Below the pieces are notes generated by a model. It made no database searches and had not been told where the DNA came from. It saw only the letters and a list, made by a program, of their open reading frames with translations. Position numbers and translations under genes: made by a program. Of a stretch of 64,000 nucleotides of DNA, positions 53,475-60,705 are shown in pieces (the stretch's first letter is position 1; the number at the start of each line of letters is the position of its first letter). The stretch lies in the NCBI RefSeq assembly GCF_004353825.1, contig NZ_SMNA01000004.1, positions 372,001-436,000 on the forward strand. Direction: 5' to 3'. Origin of the DNA: Occultella glacieicola (lineage in GTDB: Bacteria > Actinomycetota > Actinomycetes > Actinomycetales > Beutenbergiaceae).

Positions 53475-54649
53475 CCGCGTCCACCGAACAGGCCGATGCG
53501 ATCCTCCCCACCGACGCCGACCACGCGATCCTGGTCGGCCGGGTCTGGGACCCCGAGACCGGCGGCCCCCGACCGGTCCGGGTCCACGGCGACGACGTCC
53601 ACGACCTGTTCGACGTCGCCCCGACCGTCTCCGGACTCCTTGAGCGCGACGACGCCGTCGACGTCGTCCAGGCCGCTTCCGGCGAACCACGCTGGCGGCT
53701 GACCGACCTCGTCGACGCCTCGCTCGCCCAGGCGCAGGACCGCCCGCACCTGCTCACCCCGCTGGACCTGCAGGTGGTCAAGGCCTGCGGCGTGACCTTC
53801 GTCGACAGCATGATCGAGCGCGTCATCGAGGAGCGCAGCGCCGGCGACCCGGCCCGCGCCCGCCAGGTCCGCGAGACCCTCGCCGCGTCCCTGCACGCCG
53901 AGATCGACACCATCGAGCCCGGCTCGGAGGCCGCCGCCCGGGTGAAGGAGGTCTTCCTCGCCGAGGGCCTGTGGTCGCAGTACCTGGAGGTCGGCCTCGG
54001 CCCGGACCCGGAGGTCTTCACCAAGGCCCCGGTGCTCTCCTCGGTCGGCTACGGCGCCAGGATCGGCATCCCCGCGTTCTCCTCCTGGAACAACCCCGAG
54101 CCCGAACTAGTGCTCGTCGTCGACTCCCGCGGCCGCATCCGCGGCGCCACCCTCGGCAACGACGTGAACCTGCGCGACGTGGAGGGACGCAGCGCCCTGC
54201 TCCTGGGCATGGCCAAGGACAACAACGCCTCGGCCGCGATCGGCCCGTTCATCCGGCTGTTCGACGACGCCTTCACCCCGGACACCGTCCGCACCGAGCG
54301 GATCACCCTGCGGGTCGAGGGCGCCGAGGACGGCTACGTCCTCGAGGACGAGAACAACGTCGCCCGCCTGAGCCGGTCCTTCGAACGACTGGTCGAGGCC
54401 ACCCACGGCGACCACCACCAGTACCCGGACGGCTTCGCCCTCTACACCGGCACCCTGTTCGCCCCCACCCAGGACCGGGGCGTGCCCGGCCTCGGGTTCA
54501 CCCACAAGACCGGCGACCGAGTGACCATCGCCAGCACCCACCTGGGCACCCTGACCAACGAGGTGGCACCGACGGACACCCTGCGCCGGTGGGAGTTCGG
54601 CATCGGTTCACTGGTGGCGTACCTTCACCGCTCACTCACGGGCGGGTAA
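53471..54649 (+). CDS. FAH-superfamily hydrolyase, probable 2-keto-3-deoxypentonate dehydratase
   Basis: 392 residues from the ATG at 53471. FAH fold motifs: VTFVDSMIERVIEERS, SSVGYGARIGIPAFSSWNNPEPELVLVV, ATLGNDVNLRDVEGRSALLLGMAKDNNASAAIGPFIRLFD, GDRVTIASTHLGTLTNEV. Length and pairing with the dehydrogenase resemble XylX of the Weimberg pathway, which dehydrates 2-keto-3-deoxy-D-xylonate (or arabinonate) to 2-oxoglutarate semialdehyde. The earlier steps (sugar dehydrogenase, sugar acid dehydratase) are not in the window, so the sugar is not determined. Confidence 0.72.
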   Translation: MTASTEQADAILPTDADHAILVGRVWDPETGGPRPVRVHGDDVHDLFDVAPTVSGLLERDDAVDVVQAASGEPRWRLTDLVDASLAQAQDRPHLLTPLDLQVVKACGVTFVDSMIERVIEERSAGDPARARQVRETLAASLHAEIDTIEPGSEAAARVKEVFLAEGLWSQYLEVGLGPDPEVFTKAPVLSSVGYGARIGIPAFSSWNNPEPELVLVVDSRGRIRGATLGNDVNLRDVEGRSALLLGMAKDNNASAAIGPFIRLFDDAFTPDTVRTERITLRVEGAEDGYVLEDENNVARLSRSFERLVEATHGDHHQYPDGFALYTGTLFAPTQDRGVPGLGFTHKTGDRVTIASTHLGTLTNEVAPTDTLRRWEFGIGSLVAYLHRSLTGG

Positions 54650-54721
54650 TCGCCGGCGACGGCGGAACTCGCCTGGGTCGGTCCACGCACGGTTGTCGGG
54701 GTGGCCGCCTACGTTGGAGCC

Positions 54722-55384
54722 ATGCCCCGACCGCACCGCGTACTCCTCGTCGACGACGACGCCCTGGTGCGCACCGGGCTGCGGCTGATCCTGGACAGCG
54801 CCGCCGACGTCGAGGTGGTCGGCGAAGCCGGCGACGGCGATGAAGTGATCACAGCCGTCCAGGCACACGCCCCGGACGTGATCCTCATGGACCTGCGGAT
54901 GGCCCGGGTCGACGGCATCGCCGCCACAGCCGCCGCCCGGGCCCTCCCGAACCCACCACACGTGATCGTGTTGACCACCTGGGACGTGGACGACGCCGTG
55001 ATGCGCAGCCTGGCCGCAGGTGCCGCCGGGTTCCTGCTGAAGTCCGCGCCACCGCTGGACATCATCCGCGCCGTGCGGGACGTGATGGCCGGCGACGCCG
55101 TGCTCTCCCCGCGCAGCACCCGCCAGGTGCTCGACCACCTGAGCCGCGACACCGCCGGCGCGGAACGACAGCGGGCCGCGGAGGCGATGGCCACCCTGAC
55201 CGCGCGGGAGGGGGACGTGGCCATCGCAGTAGGCCACGGACTCTCGAACGCAGAGATCGCCCGTCGGTTGTTCGTGTCCGAGGCGACCGTGAAGACCCAC
55301 CTGTCGGCCGCGCAGGCGAAGCTCGGGGCGCGGAACCGTGTGGATGTGGCGGTCATGGCTGAGCGGGCCGGCTTGCTGCGCTGA
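54722..55384 (+). CDS. Response regulator, NarL/FixJ family
   Basis: 220 residues. Receiver domain (VLLVDDDALVRTGLRLIL, phosphoacceptor in DVILMDLRMARVDG, VLTTWDVDD, FLLKSAPPLDIIRAV) and LuxR-type DNA-binding domain (LTAREGDVAIAVGHGLSNAEIARRLFVSEATVKTHL). Probable partner of the kinase at 50268 although four reading frames lie between them. A GTG seven codons upstream is an alternative start. Confidence 0.9.
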   Translation: MPRPHRVLLVDDDALVRTGLRLILDSAADVEVVGEAGDGDEVITAVQAHAPDVILMDLRMARVDGIAATAAARALPNPPHVIVLTTWDVDDAVMRSLAAGAAGFLLKSAPPLDIIRAVRDVMAGDAVLSPRSTRQVLDHLSRDTAGAERQRAAEAMATLTAREGDVAIAVGHGLSNAEIARRLFVSEATVKTHLSAAQAKLGARNRVDVAVMAERAGLLR

Positions 55385-55542
55385 TCTCTCCGGCCACGAC
55401 TCTCAGTGGAGCTCGCGGCGACCGAAGTCACACCTCGTAAGACCCCGGATGTCGGTGCTCCCTGCCATGTTCAGTTTCAGCTTCAGCTTCATATGCAGCG
55501 CTCCGTTTCGGGATGTCGCTCCAGTCAGACAAGGACAACAGA

Positions 55543-56190
55543 ATGACGCAGGGACCCATGCAGTCCGCGGCCCCCGGTTGGTACCCCGGTCCTGACGGGA
55601 CGCAGCGCTATTGGGATGGCCAGCAATGGCTCGCCATTCCGCCGCCAGCGGCGGGCGCACCGCAGAGGAAATCGCCAGCTCGAATGGTGGCCCTGGTGGC
55701 GGGACCGATCGTCGTCGTCCTGCTCGTGGTCGTCGGGCTGCTCATCAAGGCGGACAGCGATCGAACCCAAGCTGCCGCAGAGCAGGCCGCGATTGAGCAG
55801 GCAGCAGCGGAGGAGGCCGCTTCCGCGGAAGCGGCTGCGCAGGAAGCAGCTGAGGAGGAGGCTGCGATCGAGGCGGCTGCCCAGGCGCAGGAGGACGAGG
55901 ACAACGCCGAGCGCCGCGACCGTGAAGCGATGGTGCCTCAGATCGAGGCAAGCATCCAGACAATGGCTGAGGAGCATGTCGATGACGGGTTCCTCGAAGG
56001 TCCGATTCTCTCCGTGACCTGTTCGCCCGTTGGTGGGGGCTCTACGGATGACCTGACCCAACAGACCACGGTCTTCGATTGCTTTGTGGCGAACGAGGAC
56101 AATGGAGATGGGACATTCAGCGGATACTCCTACAACGCCACCATGAATTGGGGAACCGGTCAGTTCACCTACGGGATGGGTGCCCCGTAA
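55543..56190 (+). CDS. DUF2510 membrane protein with Ala/Glu-rich stalk
   Basis: 215 residues from the ATG at 55543 (AAGGA upstream). N-terminal DUF2510 motif APGWYPGPDGTQRYWDGQQW, one membrane helix (MVALVAGPIVVVLLVVVGLLI), an Ala/Glu helical stalk and an extracellular part with two cysteines (LSVTCSPVGGG, TTVFDCFVANEDNGDGTF). The stalk contains ASAEA encoded by GCTTCCGCGGAAGC. Function unknown; the small C-terminal domain may be disulfide-bonded. Confidence 0.78.
   Translation: MTQGPMQSAAPGWYPGPDGTQRYWDGQQWLAIPPPAAGAPQRKSPARMVALVAGPIVVVLLVVVGLLIKADSDRTQAAAEQAAIEQAAAEEAASAEAAAQEAAEEEAAIEAAAQAQEDEDNAERRDREAMVPQIEASIQTMAEEHVDDGFLEGPILSVTCSPVGGGSTDDLTQQTTVFDCFVANEDNGDGTFSGYSYNATMNWGTGQFTYGMGAP
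55817..55834. repeat. Palindromic element inside the DUF2510 gene
   Basis: CCGCTTCCGCGGAAGCGG, perfect 18-bp palindrome with the same 14-bp core and the same reading frame (ASAEA) as in hutI. Confidence 0.85.
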
Positions 56191-56213
56191 CGAGCGGACG
56201 CCGGAGTAGGAAG

Positions 56214-56654
56214 GTGGCCGAAGTGGGCTCCCGGATCACTGAGGAGGACATCAACATGTTCACGGGCTGCTCATGTCACCTACTGGCCGCCGCTCTCGCG
56301 GCTCGAACAGGGTGGCCCATCATGCTTGTTGCCGACGTCGATGGGCGACTGGGCTGGTTCCACGCCGGCGTCCTCACTCCACAGGGAAGGTTGCTCGACA
56401 TCCGTGGCGAGCACGACGAACACGACTGGCTCGATGAGTACGGGCCCATCGCAGACGCCTACGGCTACGACCTGCAGGTCGAGGATTACAGCTACGTGTA
56501 CGACGGCGACTGCATTCAAGTGTGTCCCGCCACGGCGACCGCTTGGCGCGACGGCAGACTCGGCGAGGTAGTCGACTCAACGATTGCAGCACGCGAGGGC
56601 GAGCTGGTTGGGTCGGTCCTGGCAATGTGCAACGGTCGCATACGACACTCATGA
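56214..56654 (+). CDS. Hypothetical protein
   Basis: 146 residues from GTG 56214, preceded by GGAG. FTGCSCHLLAAALAARTGWPIMLVADVDGRLGWFHAGVLTPQGRLLDIRGEH is a pattern seen in uncharacterised actinobacterial proteins near mobile DNA: a short Cys-His-containing helix followed by strands. A cysteine-histidine catalytic site is conceivable but unproven. From here onward the sequence is less GC-rich and genes are more often broken. Confidence 0.55.
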   Translation: MAEVGSRITEEDINMFTGCSCHLLAAALAARTGWPIMLVADVDGRLGWFHAGVLTPQGRLLDIRGEHDEHDWLDEYGPIADAYGYDLQVEDYSYVYDGDCIQVCPATATAWRDGRLGEVVDSTIAAREGELVGSVLAMCNGRIRHS

Positions 56655-56728
56655 CCAGAACCCGGCACGATCGGACCGCCCCGGTCGCAGCTAGGAATCG
56701 CATGAGATCGGGCCAAAGAACGGGACGA

Positions 56729-57619
56729 CTAGGGTCGGCTGCCGAAGCGCTCGAAGCGCCAAGAAAGGAGGTCGCGGCTTGGCCGGTCCCTCCGTCTGGG
56801 CGGAAGGTGGAGCCGCCGGCCATGCATCTCCTGGAGTCCGTGCTTCAACATCGGACCGTCGATCTCAGCGAGCAGGTCATGCGCGATGCGCACTTCATAG
56901 TCCGCTGTCACGCCGAGCATGTTCTGGTCGTACGCGGCGTGGTGAATCTTGCAGAGCGCGAGGCCGTTGTCGACGGTCGGCACGCCGCGTGCGTTGCTAT
57001 CGGGAACGATGTGGGCGGCGTCCAGGAGTGAGCCGTGCTTGAGTTCACAGATCGCACACTGTGTCTCGTAGGCAACAAGGACGCGCGTCCGGAACGCTGG
57101 TTGGTGGAGTCGCTGCCGAGCGAGGCGGAGCGCGTACTCGCGTTGGGGAGTTGTGAGGTGTCTCGGGTTCGCAATGAAGGTGAAGGACTCATCGAGAGCG
57201 ATAAGGAACTGTCGGTTCTCGGGTTCGTCGTCCACGACGTAGACCGGTAGAACCGGGGTGTAGATATTGGCGATCTCCTTGCGGAAGAGGATGAGTGGCA
57301 TGCCCGTTTCCATCGCGTTTCGGAGCTTGCGATTGTCGCCTGACCAGGGATCACCCTTCCGATACGCGTAGTGGAGCAAGCCGTCATCAGACTCGGTGTC
57401 GTCGTATGGCCCGTCCGCGGCACTGACGATCGACAGTGTGCTCGCGAATGAAGCAGGATTCCGGATGCCGCGCGAATAGTCGATGACGGGGAGGCGCTCG
57501 CCGTTGAGATGGAAGTCGAGCAGTTCGTCGCGGAAGAGGAAGCCTCCGTTTTGTTCGGCGCGTTCGCGCACCCAATCCATGGTGCGTAGGCGTAGTGCAG
57601 CCTCGACGACGGAGTCCAT
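56729..57619 (-). CDS. HNH endonuclease, putative restriction-type
   Basis: 296 residues. The C-terminal third carries the HNH signature: CAICELKHGSLLDAAHIVPDSNARGVPTVDNGLALCKIHHAAYD, with zinc-binding CxxC. The N-terminal two thirds (GGFLFRDELLDFHLNGERLPVIDYSRGI, LLHYAYRKGDPWSGDNRKLRNAM, PLILFRKE) is the sensor part of a group annotated as putative restriction endonucleases, some of which recognise modified bases. No methyltransferase is adjacent on this side, consistent with a modification-dependent or solitary defence nuclease. Confidence 0.8.
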   Translation of the reverse strand: MDSVVEAALRLRTMDWVRERAEQNGGFLFRDELLDFHLNGERLPVIDYSRGIRNPASFASTLSIVSAADGPYDDTESDDGLLHYAYRKGDPWSGDNRKLRNAMETGMPLILFRKEIANIYTPVLPVYVVDDEPENRQFLIALDESFTFIANPRHLTTPQREYALRLARQRLHQPAFRTRVLVAYETQCAICELKHGSLLDAAHIVPDSNARGVPTVDNGLALCKIHHAAYDQNMLGVTADYEVRIAHDLLAEIDGPMLKHGLQEMHGRRLHLPPRRRDRPSRDLLSWRFERFGSRP

Positions 57620-57778
57620 GGCCGTACCTCACCAGAACCGGCGTCGGCGCGCAACCAGCCCTTCGTGATGCGTTCGTGGCTGCCAGGAGACCAGGCATTT
57701 GGACTGGCTCTGGACCACTTTCTTCGAGTGGAGTCCACTCCGAGCAGGGTCAGCTCAAGTCCTTCTCGACAAGCGAGC

Positions 57779-58089
57779 TCAGTCGCTTGACGGCGGTACC
57801 CGGAAGGCCCTGACCTCGATCCGGCCGCCGAGGGCCTTCGATGTGCACGCGGCCCAGTCAAGGGCGGTGCCCTCGCCGGCTACGTCGATCACCCAGAAGC
57901 CTCCGAGGTACTCGGGAGCCTCGACGAAGGGGCCGTTGACTGCGCTTAGCGACTCGCCGGTGTTGTCGACGGTGATCGCGCTCGAAGGCGGCATCAGCCC
58001 GCCGCGAAGGCGAAGGCGCCTCTCGACGTGAGTTCCTCGATGATCGCACCGGTGGCGGCCATTGCCGCCACGTGCTCGTTTCGGTCCAT
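57779..58089 (-). pseudogene. Broken YCII/DGPF-type gene
   Basis: EHVAAMAATGAIIEELTSRGAFAFAAG, then a TGA; one base further the sequence resumes as LMPPSSAITVDNTGESLSAVNGPFVEAPEYLGGFWVIDVAGEGTALDWA to RIEVRAF. A one-base loss near 57994 breaks the frame, and the usual N-terminal strand (MKYMLLI-type) is missing, replaced by a tandem 9-bp repeat. It is a remnant of the same family as the protein at 22031. Confidence 0.65.
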
Positions 58090-58113
58090 GGTCTCCATGG
58101 TCTCCATGGTCTC
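58087..58113. repeat. Three tandem copies of catggtctc
   Basis: Exact 9-bp triplication, followed by a partial fourth copy, at the junction of the two gene remnants; read on the minus strand it gives MET-MET-MET. Confidence 0.9.
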
Positions 58114-58410
58114 CATGGCGGTCGTATGGATCCATGCGCTCCTCGTCGTAGTGAGCGTGATACCAGAGCCGGTCGGAAGCAGAGCGGTCAGGAAGGCTGT
58201 GGCCTCCGGACCGAGGCAGGCAACCGGCGCGTTCGGGTCGACAGACTTCGGGGTGTCCACGTTGAGCAGTCGGAAGCGGCGCTCCGCGCCGTCGACGACG
58301 AGCGCAGCTACGACGACCTTGATGACAACTGACGAGGTGAGCGAGGGCACGGCGAGTCTTCCTGGACGCAGTGATGCCCCCCCAGTCCGGAACCTTATGG
58401 TCCGGACCAC
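58114..58410 (-). pseudogene. Remnant of a thermonuclease-like (SNase) gene
   Basis: VVDGAERRFRLLNVDTPKSVDPNAPVACLGPEATAFLTALLPTG is the core of a staphylococcal-nuclease-like domain (catalytic Arg in RLLNVDTP). After a shift the next element appears in another frame as HAHYDEERMDPYDRHG, corresponding to the YD.ER.DRYGR block. Both the start and the C-terminal strands are missing. Confidence 0.55.
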
Positions 58411-58787
58411 CGGGCGGGAGCGGAGGATGGGGCATCAGCACCCAAAGTCATGTGCGTACTGCAGCCCGCCGGTGTCAGTGGTGTGTCAGTACTCCGGGCC
58501 GAGGGGTGGGCACGGTCCCGCTCGAGGATCAGCTCGCGCCACTGGCGTCGCGGTAGAGACGCCTGATCGACTCATGTGGTGATCGCGTCGCCGCCGACCG
58601 GCGCTGGTCCCGCGGTCGCGCTGGTGCAGGACCGGGCGGGGCTCGCCGGCCCACGCTCGGGGCTGCTGCTCCACGCCGGTCCCCAATGTCTGCCTTACTG
58701 GTCGACACCCCAGGTGCGCGGGCGGATCACCAACAGCGGTCCGCCGATCGACCGTGGTTCCCGTGCGTGCAGAGGTGCATCTGCGCT
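58411..58787. other. Gap without a supportable gene
   Basis: About 375 bases between the SNase remnant and the next gene. A short frame (TTG/GTG at 58576) ends inside it, but its product resembles nothing I know. I see no promoter or repeat. Confidence 0.4.
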
Positions 58788-59645
58788 ATGAAGGCAGGCG
58801 TGGAGGTCATCAAGTATGCCGAGTATGTTGACTACGACCGCCGGCGGCAGGAGGCGAACACGGCAATCAACGCCATGTTGGCTGGGTGCCGGCTGGCGAG
58901 CCACTTCCTCGCCCTGACGCACGGTGCGACTCGACCCCTTGGTGAGATCTTCCCGAACATCCCGCGAATCCGGTTGTTCAACCTGCGTACCGACGTGGCC
59001 AGCGGTGTTCTGGATGACGCCGAGCACCATCTCGGGCTGATGGCGGTGCCCCTCGTCCAGGCCATACATGAAGACTTCGGCGTGGGCTGCCTCAAACTTC
59101 TCCGCTTATACGGTCTGATCTCGCGCGACGATTTCAAGAGCGCGAACGCAGGGAACCTTCATGACCGGTTCGAGAGCGCTGCCGGCACCAGTCTGGAAGG
59201 AGAGGCCAAGGAGATCTACCAACTGCTGAGGTTGCTGCGGAACTCCGTCGTCCATCGCGGGGGCACCGCAAGCCTAGGGGTCGAGGAGGCGTGCGAAGTC
59301 TTCTCGTCCTCGGCCTGGGCCCTATGGACGAAGGTCACTACCCAGGCCGCGCCCGTCTACGCCAAGGGTGAGGTCGTCCGCCTGGGATTCTCCGAGACGA
59401 TCGCGGCACTCGCCGTCACTAAGCGCCTGGCCCGGCAGATGAATCTCGCCCTCGGTACGGCGCTCCCGCGAACCTTCTGGCTCGACCGGCTCATTACCGA
59501 CTTCGTCAAACTGCGCGGCGTGCCCCCACAACCAGCTAAGCGGATCGAAGTCGCCCACCGACTGGGGCGGTTCAACTATGCACCGTTGGGCTTCGACCGT
59601 GGAGAAGTCGAGGCAGAGTTGCGCCTTCGCGGCCTGGTGCAATGA
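58788..59645 (+). CDS. Helical protein with HEPN-type R-x4-H motif, candidate RNase/defence protein
   Basis: 285 residues from the ATG at 58788; the frame is open upstream from 58686. Predicted largely helical. EIYQLLRLLRNSVVHRGGTASLG contains RNSVVH, the Rx4H form of the HEPN ribonuclease motif, in the expected helix-end position with LLRN before it. The N-terminal part (RRRQEANTAINAMLAGCRLASHFLAL, IFPNIPRIRLFNLRTDVASGV) is not recognised. HEPN proteins act in toxin-antitoxin, abortive infection and tRNA-cleaving systems. The assignment rests on a short motif. A tRNA-like structure begins right after its stop codon on the other strand. Confidence 0.45.
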   Translation: MKAGVEVIKYAEYVDYDRRRQEANTAINAMLAGCRLASHFLALTHGATRPLGEIFPNIPRIRLFNLRTDVASGVLDDAEHHLGLMAVPLVQAIHEDFGVGCLKLLRLYGLISRDDFKSANAGNLHDRFESAAGTSLEGEAKEIYQLLRLLRNSVVHRGGTASLGVEEACEVFSSSAWALWTKVTTQAAPVYAKGEVVRLGFSETIAALAVTKRLARQMNLALGTALPRTFWLDRLITDFVKLRGVPPQPAKRIEVAHRLGRFNYAPLGFDRGEVEAELRLRGLVQ

Positions 59646-59654
59646 TAGAAGAAA

Positions 59655-59735
59655 GAAAGAACGGGGCTCTACCAGTTGAGCTACATCGACTCGAAGCCGA
59701 CGCTGGGACTCGAACCCAGATCTCCCGTTTGAGTG
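59655..59735 (-). tRNA. Candidate circularly permuted tRNA (3' half precedes 5' half)
   Basis: Read on the minus strand: AACGG, GAGAT (5-base variable loop), T-arm CTGGG-TTCGAGT-CCCAG (59719-59703), CGTCGGC (59702-59696), loop TTCGA, GTCGATG (59690-59684), TA, D-arm GCTC-AACTGGTA-GAGC (59681-59666), C, CCGTT (59664-59660). GTCGATG pairs fully with CGTCGGC (two G-T pairs) as a 7-bp acceptor stem, and CCGTT with AACGG as a perfect anticodon stem. Every length is canonical, but the 3' half comes first and the molecule is open at the anticodon loop. The anticodon cannot be read: flanks are CTTTCTTT after the 5' half and CCACTCA before the 3' half. The alternative is two truncated tandem copies of one tRNA, four bases apart. 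Confidence 0.5.
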
Positions 59736-59775
59736 GAGGCTCAGGCTGCGAACCCGTAGACCCGAAGTCGCCTCC
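59735..59775 (-). other. Hairpin with T-arm-like interior before the permuted tRNA
   Basis: On the minus strand GGAGGC ... GCCTCC close a 41-base element that contains CGGG-TTCGCAG-CCTG, itself like a T-arm. It lies directly upstream of the 3' half of the permuted tRNA and may be part of its precursor. Confidence 0.35.
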
Positions 59776-59999
59776 GAACAACTGCCGCTCACTCTACCCG
59801 ACGACGGGCATCGAGTCCTACCCAGCGTGGCGGCGAGTTCGTGTTCACAGCAGTCCCCTGGTGCCGGTCGACCTGACGGCCCCGGCTCAGCTACCACTGG
59901 GTGCAGGTTGGCTGCTGCGATGCCTCGCCAACTCACTCCAACCGTTCCGGGGGTGGCCGCGCTTCGGTCACTGCTGGCAGTAGCTCTTTCCCATGGCTA

Positions 60000-60292
60000 C
60001 TCGGATGTGTCCGGATACCAGGTGGTCAGATCGCCGCCCGGGGCGAGACACAAAGCCGAGGAGGCGGTCGCCGGGAAGGCCTCGGTCAGGCGGAATCGGT
60101 TCGTCATGCTCACCGACGCGACCAAGTCCATCACCCGCGAACTCGAGGTCAAAGCCCGGACCCTGGCCGGGATCAAGGCCTACGTCACGAACATTCCCGA
60201 CCACACCCGACCTCGTGCCGCCGCCGACCCCCTACCGGCCGACCTCCGGCAGGATCCTCGAGGCCATCAAGACCCGAGCCGCTGCGCACTAA
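60000..60292 (+). pseudogene. Transposase remnant, IS1634/IS4-like C-terminal part
   Basis: NRFVMLTDATKSITRELEVKARTLAGIKAYVTNIPDHT matches the middle of IS1634-type transposases (NRF.KL..A.K...R.LE.KA..LAG.KGY.TN). It jumps straight to the C-terminal AADPLPADLR and, after a shift, RILEAIKTRAAAH with stop at 60292. The catalytic region between is deleted. No inverted ends seen. The stretch 59776-59999 before it holds nothing I can name. Confidence 0.6.
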
Positions 60293-60308
60293 CCTGGCCC
60301 AACTCAGG

Positions 60309-60516
60309 TCAACTAACTAGCCGGGCTAATGTCAACCGGAGCCAGAAGGGCACGGTCCCCCGGCTCCTGCACCGAAGGCTTCCCCTGGAGAGCGCGGGAC
60401 ATCACCCAACGAATGGGCACGATCGACACTGGCCTCCAGCGTCTGAAGAAGGACCGCGCAACCCTCGACGATGGCGAGTACGAAAAGCGGGTCCACTAAC
60501 TAGCCGGGCTATTGTC
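60309..60516. repeat. Direct repeat pair, 25 bp, 183 bp apart
   Basis: GTC(A/C)ACTAACTAGCCGGGCTA(A/T)TGTC at 60309-60333 and 60492-60516. The inner TAGCC-G-GGCTA is palindromic. The pair flanks a small ORF. It could be duplicated operators, recombination sites or the edge of a lost element. Confidence 0.6.
60413..60499 (+). CDS. Small ORF, SHOCT-like fragment
   Basis: 28 codons (MGTIDTGLQRLKKDRATLDDGEYEKRVH) ending inside the second direct repeat. The pattern of a short helix, then DDGEYEKR, resembles the SHOCT mini-domain that ends many actinobacterial and phage proteins. Likely a gene end left behind by rearrangement. No good ribosome binding site. Confidence 0.3.
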   Translation: MGTIDTGLQRLKKDRATLDDGEYEKRVH

Positions 60517-60705
60517 CGAGACGTGGGAGCGCGTGACGTCGGAGATCGTCAACAAGGTGCACGACCGGAGCGCCTCGCAAGTGAGGTCGATGATGGTGCG
60601 GATGCTCGCCAGTATCACCGAGCAGGACCAGGTTTCGCAGTCTAGAGACACCAAGAGGCGAGGCCAAAGGCAGCCACAGTCACCCTCCTCTTCCGTGCCG
60701 GTCTG

